NCBI GenBank assembly: GCA_003220535.1
Contig: QHSU01000054.1
Location: 1-64,000 of the forward strand
Direction of reading: 5' to 3'
Length of the DNA: 64,000 nucleotides
Origin: Candidatus Rokuibacteriota bacterium
Lineage (GTDB): Bacteria; Methylomirabilota; Methylomirabilia; Rokubacteriales; CSP1-6
Positions 8,592 to 16,509 of the stretch are shown here, piece after piece. Made by a program: the position numbers and the translations under genes. The stretch's first letter is position 1. Every line of letters starts with the position of its first letter. Below the pieces are notes generated by a model, which made no database searches, was not told the origin of the DNA, and was given only the letters and a program-made list of their open reading frames with translations.

Positions 8592-8603
8592 GCAATCGAT
8601 TGC
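8592..8603. promoter_or_regulatory. Perfect 12-bp palindrome upstream of the small copper-locus gene
   Basis: GCAATCGATTGC is a perfect inverted repeat lying 23 bases before the start of the gene ending at 8288 and inside a locally AT-rich patch in otherwise GC-rich DNA. On the minus strand TTGCAA, a 17-base spacer and TGTTGT could act as a weak promoter overlapping it. A dimeric metal sensor could bind here, but the assignment rests on symmetry and position alone. Confidence 0.25.
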
Positions 8604-8640
8604 AAGCCACACGCCTTCGCCAGGGGACCGAGCACGCGCG

Positions 8641-9003
8641 TCACCGCCGGCCCTTGACCGTGAACGTCAAGGTCGATTCGACGACGTGACCGTCGACCGA
8701 CAGGACGCGGAAGCGCACCGTGTAGCGGCCGGGGCCGAGGGGGGGCAGCGAGACGGAGAGACGCTTCGGATACGCGGGGGACACTGCGACATCTCGGAGA
8801 TCGACCTGGGCCCCGGCCTCATCGGTCACCGACGCGCGCGAATAGGCGGGCTCGAGCCGCTCGTTGAACCAGAGCTCTACCCGCGCGGGGGATTCCGCGA
8901 GAGCCGCCCGCTGAGCGGGGACCGACTTCACGAGCACGGCGTGCGGCAGGGCGGGCGCCGGCAGCAGCAGGAGACCGAGCAGCGCCGCCCAGGCGGCGCG
9001 CAC
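8641..9003 (-). CDS. copC: CopC-domain copper-binding protein
   Basis: 120 residues with a signal peptide ending near ALPHA. After processing the N-terminus is the histidine-led HAVLVKSVPA typical of CopC, where the amino group and His1 bind Cu(II). ELWFNERLEPAYSRASV and VLSVDGHVVESTLTFTV complete the CopC beta-sandwich, including the later histidine. It carries copper in the periplasm, probably to a CopD-type membrane protein. The GTG start overlaps the TAG of the upstream YVTN gene (TAGTG), so translation is coupled. A second CopC is encoded at 13930. Confidence 0.9.
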   Translation of the reverse strand: MRAAWAALLGLLLLPAPALPHAVLVKSVPAQRAALAESPARVELWFNERLEPAYSRASVTDEAGAQVDLRDVAVSPAYPKRLSVSLPPLGPGRYTVRFRVLSVDGHVVESTLTFTVKGRR

Positions 9004-9968
9004 TAACGGGGACGCAGCGCCATGCCGTGCGGGGCCTTGCCGACGGCAATCGTCCGCACCTGCGCGTGCGACGCGAGGTCGATCACGCTGACCAGGTCGG
9101 CCCAGCGGTTGGTGACGAGCGCGTACCGCCCGGTCGGCTCCATGACGACGAGGTCGGGGTATCCCTTCTGGGAAATCGTCGCGACGACCTTGTCGTCGGA
9201 GATTCTGACGACGACGATTTTGTTGGTCTTCCGAAGGGTTGTGTACAAGTACTTGCCATCGAGGGTCAGCGTCGCCTCGTGGACGATTCCGGGCAGGGGG
9301 ATCTCGCCGACCGCTTTGTTCGTGCTCGGGTCGATCTTGATGATCGCCTTGTTCTCGCCGGCGGCGGCGTACAGCGTCTTGCCGTCGGCCGGCAGCGCCA
9401 GGCCCATCGCGTCGCCCCCGCCGTGGACGATCCGACCCACGACCGTCCGCTGGGCGACGTCGATGACGGTCACGTCGCCGGCCGTCTCGCCCGAGACGTA
9501 GAGCAGCTTGGCGTCGCGGGCGAAGATCGCGTGGGCCGGCCAGGTCGAGACCTCGACCCGGCCGTCGATTTTCTCCGCCTTCAGGTCATAGAAGATGACT
9601 TCGTCGTTGCTCGTGTCGCTCGACCAGTCGAGCACCAGCAGGTGACGGCCGTCGGGGGTGAAGGCCAGATTGTAGGGATTGCCCCCGATCTTCACGCGGC
9701 GGACGAGCTTCCGCGTCTCGGCGTCGATCACGCCCAGGTCGCGGCTCTTGTCGTAGACGACCCACGCCGTCTTGCCGTCGGGGTGGAAGACGATCCGGTT
9801 GGGCTTGCCCTGGCCGAGCGGAATCGTGCCCACGGCCTCGAAGGTCTCGGTGTCGAGGATCGAGACCGAATCGGACTTGGTATTGGTGATGTAGAGCGTC
9901 GCCCCCGCCGCCGGCGCGGCGGCGGCCAGCACCACGACCAGGAGGAGGACACTGAAGGATTTCAGCAC
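9003..9968 (-). CDS. YVTN-type beta-propeller protein
   Basis: 321 residues with a signal peptide (VLLLVVVLAAAAPAAGA). The mature protein is made of about seven blade repeats of the YVTN/lactonase-like type (TLYITNTKSDSVSILDTET, LYVSGETAGDVTVIDV, YALVTNRWADLVSVIDL). Such propellers are periplasmic; some hold quinone or metal cofactors, others are binding scaffolds. Here it lies between a CusF-like gene and copC in one run, so a role in copper or cytochrome handling is inferred from context only. Confidence 0.8.
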   Translation of the reverse strand: MLKSFSVLLLVVVLAAAAPAAGATLYITNTKSDSVSILDTETFEAVGTIPLGQGKPNRIVFHPDGKTAWVVYDKSRDLGVIDAETRKLVRRVKIGGNPYNLAFTPDGRHLLVLDWSSDTSNDEVIFYDLKAEKIDGRVEVSTWPAHAIFARDAKLLYVSGETAGDVTVIDVAQRTVVGRIVHGGGDAMGLALPADGKTLYAAAGENKAIIKIDPSTNKAVGEIPLPGIVHEATLTLDGKYLYTTLRKTNKIVVVRISDDKVVATISQKGYPDLVVMEPTGRYALVTNRWADLVSVIDLASHAQVRTIAVGKAPHGMALRPR

Positions 9969-9975
9969 GGCTACC

Positions 9976-10344
9976 TCACTTGATCTTCTCGATCGTGGTC
10001 ACCGCCACGTTCGGTGGTACCCCTCTCAGTGTAAAGCGTACCGCGTCTCCCACGGAAACGGCCTCCTGAATCTTTGGAGACGCCGCGCGAAACCCCATTG
10101 TCATCGCGGGCATGAACCCGGGGATATCCCCGTGCGTGAGGACGAGCACGCCGAGCTGCGGGAAGATCGCGCGCACGACGCCCTCGACGACCCACTGGCG
10201 CTCGACCCCGGTCAGGGCCGCGGCGCGCGCGACAGCCAGGTCGCGCTCGAGCCCCGTGGCCCGCAGGCCCCAGAAGACGTAGCCCCAGCCGACGCCGATG
10301 ACGAGGGCCAGGTTGATCAGCAGCACGGCTTTCCACGCCCGCAT
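9976..10344 (-). CDS. CusF-like copper-binding protein with membrane anchor
   Basis: 122 residues. Residues 5-27 form a membrane anchor, and the C-terminal 80 residues form a small beta-barrel of the CusF type. The stretch GFMPAMTMGF near residue 80 carries the methionines used by CusF to bind Cu(I), although the partner aromatic and histidine are not certain. The first methionine codon (10344-10342) overlaps the end of the CopD-cytochrome gene, so the two are coupled. It lies seven bases before the YVTN gene. A periplasmic copper chaperone is the most likely role. Confidence 0.75.
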   Translation of the reverse strand: MRAWKAVLLINLALVIGVGWGYVFWGLRATGLERDLAVARAAALTGVERQWVVEGVVRAIFPQLGVLVLTHGDIPGFMPAMTMGFRAASPKIQEAVSVGDAVRFTLRGVPPNVAVTTIEKIK

Positions 10345-12320
10345 CAGTGCACGTGCTCCTCCGGCGCGGCTTGCGCCGGAGCTTTCTCGTCGTTGAGCTG
10401 CTGGATCTGGGCGAGCAGCGCGTCGAGCTCGGCGGCTTCGCCGCGACTCTTCGCGATGGCGCGGACGTAGCCCTGGCGGTCGATGAGGAGCTCGGCGTGG
10501 GGCGACGCAGCAAAGAGCCGGTACGCGGTCACGATCGCTTCGGCGCCCTCGGTGACGACCGGGAAGAGCACTCGCGGCTCGGCGCCGAGTCGACGGATCG
10601 CGTCGGGGTCGGCATCGATCGGCACCGCGATGACCTCGACTCCGAGAGTCGCCAGCGTGCCCTCACGCTCCGCAAGCTGGCTCATGCGCGGGCGCGAGCC
10701 CGGCAGCGCATAGAGCACCAGCAGCACGTTGCGCCCGCGAAACTCCTTGAGGGTGCGTGCCGGGGTGGGGCCCACCGAGAAGGTGAAATCGGGGGCGACG
10801 AGCCAGCGGCGGTCGGGCTCGACGACGGACCCCATCCCCCGCGCGGCGTATCCCGACGACAGCGCGCGCAGGAAGTTGATCAGCTCCCAGCGCTGGTCCT
10901 CGGTGAATTGTGTGCCGAACCCCGGCATCCCGGCGGCCGGGATGCCATTGGTGATCCACCAGAAGAGGTCCCCGGCGGTGTGCTGTGCGGTGTGCGGCGC
11001 GCGCAGGTCCGCTGGAAGTCGAGGCAGGCCGCGGCCTTGGGGCCCGTCGCCGGCGCCCGTTCCACCGTGACATCGCATGCAGGTCTCGCGGTAGAGCGTC
11101 GCGCCGGCGGCGATCGAAGCCGCCTGATAGGGCACCGAGGGACGGAGGTACGTGGTCGGGTACGCGTCGATGGCGAGGGGCGGAAGCGCCAGGCCGGCTC
11201 CCGCCCCGAGGCCGACGAGCGCGCCCGCGACGAGCGGCAAGCGCCACGCGCGAACGACCGTGCCCGCGACCAGGGCAGCGAGCCCGAGCACGCCGACCTG
11301 GCTTCCGATCAGCGCGCGCGTCGCCTCGACCGGCGCTCCCTCGAGCGCCGCGAGAGACAGGCGGATGCCGAACGGCCACACCGGCGCCTCGTGCCGCGCC
11401 GGCGGCGTCACGCTCAGCGCTGAAACGACCGCCAGGATCGTCAGCGCGAGCGCCGCCTCGGCGGCGACGAATCCAGAGAGACGGCGCATCGTGGGGCGCC
11501 CGACGGTCGGCCCGTCGCCGGCGAGGCGGGCGAGGAGCACCGAGCGGTTCACCGCGGCGAAGGCCAGGATTCCGACCAGGAGGCCAAGCTTGACGAGCAG
11601 GAGACGGCCGTAGCTCGTGCCCACCAGCCCCGCGACGCTCCCAACGTGGGTGATGGCGAGCAGCGCTCCGGTGACGGCGAGCAGGAGGATCACGCCGAGC
11701 GCCACGCGCGAGAAGCGTCGCGCCGCGAGGACTGCGTGCGGGCGCGCGTCGGCGCCGTTCTCCGTCGCCGCCGTCCGGAGGAGCAGCGCGAGCGGCAGGA
11801 GCCCACCGACCCAGACGCCCGCGGCGATCACGTGCAGCCCGTCGAACGCGATCGCGCGCGCGGTCCCTGGCTCCACGGCGGCGGCATGACCCGCGGCGGC
11901 GAGCGGGACCAGCGCGGCGACGCCGAGCAGCAGCGCTTCGCCCCGCGCGGCGCGCCAGTCCGCGCGGCGGTCGACCGAGAGACGCAGCCACAAGAAGGTC
12001 GCGAGGATCGCGAGGAAGCCGAAGCGAACGAGCCACACGTGTCCGGCCTGGGTCTCGAGGAGCACGCGGGCGATCGCGTGCCGGTCGAGGGCTGCTCCCG
12101 CGCGTCCTTCGAAGAGCGCGGTCTGGACCGCGAGCACGACGAGCCCCGAGGCGAGTGCAAGGAGTGCCAGGCCACGCGCCCCCGCGAGCACGCGATCCTC
12201 CCAGCGCCGGGCCGTCGGACGGTCGGAGCGGCCCGCCATCACGATCATGGCCGAGGCGCCGACGAGGAGGATCGAGCTGGCGAGATGAATCCAGCGGGCG
12301 CTGAGTCCGAGCGCGTACAC
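10344..12320 (-). CDS. CopD - cytochrome c - SCO1-like redoxin fusion
   Basis: 658 residues from GTG 12320; the open frame continues to 12536 but that part overlaps the divergent gene and is arginine-rich nonsense. Domains in order: a CopD-type copper-resistance membrane domain with about eight helices (1-300) plus further helices to 385; a class I cytochrome c with CMRCH at 414-418 and the axial methionine in GMPGF near 465; and a thioredoxin-fold SCO1-like domain (505-640). In that last domain the CxxxC copper/redox pair is missing: the place reads YALPGSRPRM. A terminal EEHVH could bind metal. It probably links copper import or assembly to electron transfer in the membrane. Confidence 0.8.
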   Translation of the reverse strand: MYALGLSARWIHLASSILLVGASAMIVMAGRSDRPTARRWEDRVLAGARGLALLALASGLVVLAVQTALFEGRAGAALDRHAIARVLLETQAGHVWLVRFGFLAILATFLWLRLSVDRRADWRAARGEALLLGVAALVPLAAAGHAAAVEPGTARAIAFDGLHVIAAGVWVGGLLPLALLLRTAATENGADARPHAVLAARRFSRVALGVILLLAVTGALLAITHVGSVAGLVGTSYGRLLLVKLGLLVGILAFAAVNRSVLLARLAGDGPTVGRPTMRRLSGFVAAEAALALTILAVVSALSVTPPARHEAPVWPFGIRLSLAALEGAPVEATRALIGSQVGVLGLAALVAGTVVRAWRLPLVAGALVGLGAGAGLALPPLAIDAYPTTYLRPSVPYQAASIAAGATLYRETCMRCHGGTGAGDGPQGRGLPRLPADLRAPHTAQHTAGDLFWWITNGIPAAGMPGFGTQFTEDQRWELINFLRALSSGYAARGMGSVVEPDRRWLVAPDFTFSVGPTPARTLKEFRGRNVLLVLYALPGSRPRMSQLAEREGTLATLGVEVIAVPIDADPDAIRRLGAEPRVLFPVVTEGAEAIVTAYRLFAASPHAELLIDRQGYVRAIAKSRGEAAELDALLAQIQQLNDEKAPAQAAPEEHVH

Positions 12321-12386
12321 CCGGGTAGTGTACCGGATGGTGAACCGACGTTGAGTCGACGGGCTTTCTTCGATAGAGTGCTCGGC

Positions 12387-12902
12387 ATGTTCCGGGTCGC
12401 GGCCTTGCTCGCCGTTCTGGCGGCCGTTCTTCTCGGCGGAGTCGTGCCGGCAGGCGCCCACCCGCGCCCCGTGGAGCTTCTCGCGTCGGCGGCGCCGCCG
12501 ACCGTCGCGGTGTCGGATGTGTCCAGCGTGTTGCACGCCGCTGGCGGCCTCGAAGAATCTGCGATGTTCTGGCCGATCGTCCTGGCGGTCTTCCTCGGGT
12601 CGGCGGTGCTCGCTGGCCGACGATCACCGAGGCTTGTCGTGGTGGCCCTCGTCGTCGTCCTGGCGGCCTTCGGTGTGGAGACCGCCGTGCATTCGGTGCA
12701 CCACGCGTTCGACGATGGAGCCGTCGCGTGCCCGGCCGCGTCGATCGCGGAGCACCTGGACGGCACGACGATCGACGGCCTCGCCGTCGACGTTCCGAGG
12801 CTCTACCTGGGCACGATTTCCGCTGCGTCCGGCCCAGATATCTCGCCCCTCAGCTCGCTCGATCCGCCGCACGGACGCGCGCCACCCTCCGCGCTCGTCT
12901 AG
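12387..12902 (+). CDS. Copper-locus membrane protein with histidine-rich centre and RAPP tail
   Basis: 171 residues from ATG 12387 (MFRVAALLAVLAA); a GTG nine bases upstream is an alternative. Two or three hydrophobic segments are followed by ETAVHSVHHAFDDGAVACP, clustering histidines and a cysteine, and the C-terminus reads HGRAPPSALV, the same R-A-P-P ending as the small protein at 8288. It is the first gene of the rightward copper cluster and is divergent from the CopD-cytochrome-SCO fusion 66 bases away. I recognise no named family; metal binding is inferred from the histidines and neighbours. Confidence 0.6.
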   Translation: MFRVAALLAVLAAVLLGGVVPAGAHPRPVELLASAAPPTVAVSDVSSVLHAAGGLEESAMFWPIVLAVFLGSAVLAGRRSPRLVVVALVVVLAAFGVETAVHSVHHAFDDGAVACPAASIAEHLDGTTIDGLAVDVPRLYLGTISAASGPDISPLSSLDPPHGRAPPSALV

Positions 12903-12943
12903 ATCCCGCTCTCACCAATCCATCGCGATAGTTGGAGGGTCCC

Positions 12944-13930
12944 ATGACACGAGAGAGTCTGCTCGCGTGCGGTCTCGTCGTGATGCTCGTCGCCGTGACG
13001 CTCGAGCCGGCCTATGGGCACGGCCTCATCGGCAAGCGCTTCTTTCCCGCGACGCTGGCGACCGACGACCCCTTCGTCGCCGACGAGCTGTCGCTACCGA
13101 CCGTGTTTCACCAGAAGCTCCGCGGGGCCGAGGACACGCCCCCGACGAAGGAGACGGACGTCAGCGCCGAGCTCTCGAAGCGCCTGAGCCCCGATCTCGG
13201 GATCTCCTTCGGAGGCACGTTCAAGATCCTCGACCCTGATTCGGACAAGACCGTGAGCGGCTTCGACAACCTGGACGTCACGCTGAAGTACGTGTTCTTC
13301 AAGAGCGCCGAGCACGAGACGCTGCTGGCGCTGGGCCTCGGGTGGGGCGTGGGCGGCACCGGCAACAAGAGAGTCGACGCCGAGGGGTTCGACACCTGGA
13401 CACCGCAGCTGTTCTTCGGCAAGGGCTTCGGAGACCTCCCGGAGCAGCTCGAGCTGATGAAGCCTCTCGCGCTCACCGGCGTGCTCGGCCTGGCGGTGCC
13501 GTCCCGGATCCACACCAAAACGTTCGAGACCGCGGACACCGGCGAGGTGGATGTCAAGAAGCCGCTCAACCCGACGGTCTTCCAGTGGGGCTTCAGCTTC
13601 CAGTACAACCTGCAGTATCTCCAATCCTATGTGCGCGACGTCGGGCTGCCGGCGCCACTGAACCGAATGATCCCGATCGTCGAGCTCGCCCTGGAGACTC
13701 CGATCGACGGGCGCAACGCCGGACGTACGACCGGATCGGTCAACCCGGGCATCGTCTGGTTCGGGCGGTACCTGCAGCTCGGAATCGAGGCCGTGGTGCC
13801 GATCAACGACGACATCAGCAAGAACGTCGGGGTGCTCGCCCAGGTCCACTTCTATCTCGACGACATCCTGCCGCAGATCTTCACATGGACGCCGTTCCAC
13901 GGCGTTCTCGGGCCGACCCAGCCTCGCTAG
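12944..13930 (+). CDS. Probable outer-membrane barrel, copper cluster
   Basis: 328 residues. The ATG at 12944 is preferred over the TTG at 12932 because GGAGGG lies between them. A signal peptide ends near EPAYGHG. The mature protein has alternating strand-like patterns (VTLKYVFFKSAEHETLLALG, LQLGIEAVVPIND, NVGVLAQVHFYLDD) that suggest a beta-barrel of the transporter/phenol-degradation MetA-like kind. It sits between the histidine-rich membrane protein and CopC, whose GTG overlaps its TAG. A channel for copper or another small solute is possible; substrate is unknown. Confidence 0.62.
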   Translation: MTRESLLACGLVVMLVAVTLEPAYGHGLIGKRFFPATLATDDPFVADELSLPTVFHQKLRGAEDTPPTKETDVSAELSKRLSPDLGISFGGTFKILDPDSDKTVSGFDNLDVTLKYVFFKSAEHETLLALGLGWGVGGTGNKRVDAEGFDTWTPQLFFGKGFGDLPEQLELMKPLALTGVLGLAVPSRIHTKTFETADTGEVDVKKPLNPTVFQWGFSFQYNLQYLQSYVRDVGLPAPLNRMIPIVELALETPIDGRNAGRTTGSVNPGIVWFGRYLQLGIEAVVPINDDISKNVGVLAQVHFYLDDILPQIFTWTPFHGVLGPTQPR

Positions 13931-14280
13931 TGCGCCGACTGCTGGCGGTGGCGGTGTTCCTGCTCGCGCCGAGCCCGGTGGGTGCGCATGCCTTTCCCGA
14001 CCACTCCGAGCCCCGGGTCGGGCATACGCTGGACGCTTCCCCGCCAGCAGTCCGAATCTGGTTCGACGGTCAGATCGAGCCCGTGTTCAGCACGGTCCGT
14101 GTCGAGAACGCCGATAAGCAACGGGTCGACAAGGGCGACGCGGCGATCGATCCGAGAGACAACACGCTCCTCCACGTCAGTCTTCCGCCGTTGCCGCCAG
14201 GCCGGTACCGTGTCTTCTGGAGCGTCATCGCGCGCGACGGCCATCGGACCGAAGGCGATTTCTCCTTCCGGGTCAAGTGA
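13930..14280 (+). CDS. copC: CopC-domain copper-binding protein, second copy
   Basis: 116 residues, GTG start overlapping the stop of the barrel gene as TAGTG. The signal peptide ends at PVGAHAFPDHSEP, giving a mature N-terminal histidine region, and IWFDGQIEPVFSTVRV plus SVIARDGHRTEGDFSF match the CopC fold with its second histidine. It feeds copper to the CopD-type domain of the next gene, which starts 15 bases downstream. It resembles the copy at 8641 in fold and in the LPPLPPGRYRV strand, but the sequences differ widely enough that recent duplication is unlikely. Confidence 0.9.
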   Translation: MRRLLAVAVFLLAPSPVGAHAFPDHSEPRVGHTLDASPPAVRIWFDGQIEPVFSTVRVENADKQRVDKGDAAIDPRDNTLLHVSLPPLPPGRYRVFWSVIARDGHRTEGDFSFRVK

Positions 14281-14295
14281 CCCGAGCCACGTGAC

Positions 14296-15678
14296 GTGAT
14301 CGATCTGCCGCTGCACGAGCTCTTCCTGGCGACGATCGTCCGTTGGCTCGAGCTCCTGGGGCTGGCGGCGGTCACCGGCAGTCTCGTGCTCGATCTCCTC
14401 GTCCTACCCCGCGAGGCCGAGGAGGTCGCCGTCGCGCGTCGCCGTCTCCGGAAGTTGAGCGCCGCCGCGGTCGGCGTGCTGATCTTTGCAACCGCGGGCG
14501 AGCTCCTGATGCGCACGCGGGCCATGAGCGGGGGAGAGCTGACGCAGGTCCGTGCCGCGTTGCCGCTCGTGCTGACCCGAACGCACTTCGGCACGATCTG
14601 GATGGCGCGCGTCGCATCGCTCGGCCTGCTCCTGCTCGTTTCGTTCCTTCCTTCGACTGGGGCGCGGGCCACGGGGCTGCTGCTGGCCCTGGGTGTCGCG
14701 CTGACCACGAGCCTCACCGGGCACGCCGCGGATTGGGGAGATCGTTCGCTCACGGTTCTCGTCGACTGGGGCCACGCCGTTGCGGCGGGGGCGTGGGCCG
14801 GAGGGCTCTTCGGACTCGCGCTGGTGATCCTGGGAGGGCGAACACGGTGGTCCTCGACGCTCCTGGGCGTGGTCGCGAGGCGATTCTCACGGCTCGCGGG
14901 ATATTGTCTGCTCGTCGTCGTCGCGACCGGCGTCTACAACGTCTGGACCCAGGTGCCCGCCCTGGCCGCCCTGTGGACGACGACGTACGGTCGAGTGCTT
15001 CTGCTGAAGGTCGTGCTGGCCTCGATCCTGGCGTTTCTCGGAGCGATCAACCGCTTTGTCGTCCTGCCGGGCCTCGGCTCCGATCGAGCCCGGAGGCGAG
15101 GCGGTCGGTGGCTCCGGCTCGGACGGATCGTGGTGTTCGGGACGGCGACGGTCGCCCGTTCGTCGGCGGCGTCACGACTCTCGAGGTTCGTCGGACGGGA
15201 GGCTCTGGTTGCGTTGCTCGTATTCGGATGCACGGCCGTGCTCGGAGAGTCCACACCAAAACGCCACGAGGGCCACGCCTCACACGGGGCGGCGCCGGAG
15301 GGCGCGCCATTTCGCGTCACCATGGAGGCGCTGCACGCCGGTGACGGTGTCCCAAAGGGCTGGAGCTTCGCGCCGCCGGTCGGCGATGCGATGAAAGGAC
15401 GAGAGGTGTTCAGGCGGCTCGAGTGCTTCACCTGTCATGCCGTCGATGGCGAGCGCTTTCCCCGTCCATCGAAGCCCGGCCCGGCCCTGACGGGCGTCGG
15501 CCGACACCACCCGCCGGGCTATCTCCTCGAGTCGATCATGAATCCCAACGCCGTGATCGTCGAAGCGCCCGGCTATACTGGAGCGGACGGCCGCTCGACC
15601 ATGCCGGACTATCGGGACAGTCTTTCCGCCGGCGACCTGATCGATCTGGTCGCATATCTGAAGAGCCTCGGAGGCTAG
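14296..15678 (+). CDS. copD: CopD - cytochrome c fusion
   Basis: 460 residues, GTG start. The first 330 residues hold about eight membrane helices of the CopD family (THFGTIWMARVASLG, LTGHAADWGD, WGHAVAAGAWAGGLFGLAL). After a histidine-rich linker (KRHEGHASHGAA) comes a monohaem cytochrome c domain with CFTCH at 377-381 and a likely axial methionine in STMPDYRDSL near 435. Copper import through the membrane may thus be coupled to electron transfer. It is the last gene of the rightward copper cluster and the counterpart of the three-part fusion at 10344, without the SCO1-like domain. Confidence 0.85.
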   Translation: MIDLPLHELFLATIVRWLELLGLAAVTGSLVLDLLVLPREAEEVAVARRRLRKLSAAAVGVLIFATAGELLMRTRAMSGGELTQVRAALPLVLTRTHFGTIWMARVASLGLLLLVSFLPSTGARATGLLLALGVALTTSLTGHAADWGDRSLTVLVDWGHAVAAGAWAGGLFGLALVILGGRTRWSSTLLGVVARRFSRLAGYCLLVVVATGVYNVWTQVPALAALWTTTYGRVLLLKVVLASILAFLGAINRFVVLPGLGSDRARRRGGRWLRLGRIVVFGTATVARSSAASRLSRFVGREALVALLVFGCTAVLGESTPKRHEGHASHGAAPEGAPFRVTMEALHAGDGVPKGWSFAPPVGDAMKGREVFRRLECFTCHAVDGERFPRPSKPGPALTGVGRHHPPGYLLESIMNPNAVIVEAPGYTGADGRSTMPDYRDSLSAGDLIDLVAYLKSLGG

Positions 15679-15715
15679 CACGGCGACACCCGCCACGGAC
15701 GGCCCGATCCGCGCG

Positions 15716-16405
15716 GTGTTCTTCGACGCCGGCAACACGCTCTTGCGGATGAACTACGCGGTCATCGCCGCCGAGCTGGCGCGCCACGGCGTTCGAGTCT
15801 CGCCGGAGGACGTCCAGCGTGCCGAGTGGCGAGCGCGCGTTCGTGTGGACGACGAGGTCTTCAGCCACGGGCAGCCGGACGCCTCCACCGAGAGCCGGTC
15901 GTCGGTCAGCCGCTACCTGCGCTATCTGCTGGAGGGGCTCGGCGTCACCGACGAGGCCACGGTCGTCACGCTCGCCGAATGGCGTCGCACCTACAATCTC
16001 CCGATCGGCGTCTGGAACACCGCCGACCCTCAGGCGCAGGAGTCGCTCGCGCTCGTGCGCCGGGCTGGCCTGCGGGCTGCCGTGATCTCGAACTCCAACG
16101 GCTCCGTCCGATCAATCTTGAGCACGCTCGGCCTGGTGTCCGGCCTCGACTTCGTCCTCGATTCCTCCGAGGTCGGCGTCGAGAAGCCCGACCCGAAGAT
16201 CTTCGAGCTGGCCCTCGCCCAGGCGCGGCTCGCCCCCGCCGAGGTCGCCTACCTCGGTGACCTCTACTCGGTGGACGTTCGGGGTGCGCGGGCGGCCGGA
16301 ATGCGCCCGGTCCTTCTCGATCCCGGCGGCCACTGGGGCACCCGCGACTGCCCCATGGCGTCTGATCTACTGAGCGCGGTCCGCCTGATTCTCAGTTGGC
16401 GCTGA
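15716..16405 (+). CDS. HAD-superfamily hydrolase
   Basis: At least 229 residues. HAD motifs: DAGNTLL (nucleophile aspartate, residue 4 from this start), VISNSNG near 125 (motif II), VEKPDPKIF near 158 (motif III lysine) and LGDLYSVDVRGARAAG near 185 (motif IV). It removes phosphate from a small metabolite. The start is awkward: GTG 15716 begins directly at the first beta strand and has no ribosome site, and the in-frame stop at 15659-15661 leaves no ATG, GTG or TTG between. A rarer start codon such as the ATC at 15707 would add IRAV, as in homologues. Confidence 0.82.
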   Translation: MFFDAGNTLLRMNYAVIAAELARHGVRVSPEDVQRAEWRARVRVDDEVFSHGQPDASTESRSSVSRYLRYLLEGLGVTDEATVVTLAEWRRTYNLPIGVWNTADPQAQESLALVRRAGLRAAVISNSNGSVRSILSTLGLVSGLDFVLDSSEVGVEKPDPKIFELALAQARLAPAEVAYLGDLYSVDVRGARAAGMRPVLLDPGGHWGTRDCPMASDLLSAVRLILSWR

Positions 16406-16509
16406 GCCGCAGCCAGCCGCGCTCTGGTCGTGGCGACTCTGACCGCGAGCACCGGGGGCGTTAGTGAGAGGCGAATTCAAGCTGACTAAGGCGGCCGACT
16501 AACAGCTTC

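Noticed and set aside
11646-12386. A long plus-strand frame joined to the 171-residue protein
   Set aside because: It is arginine/glutamate-rich shadow sequence opposite the CopD fusion. The signal-like MFRVAALLAVLAA at 12387 marks the real start.
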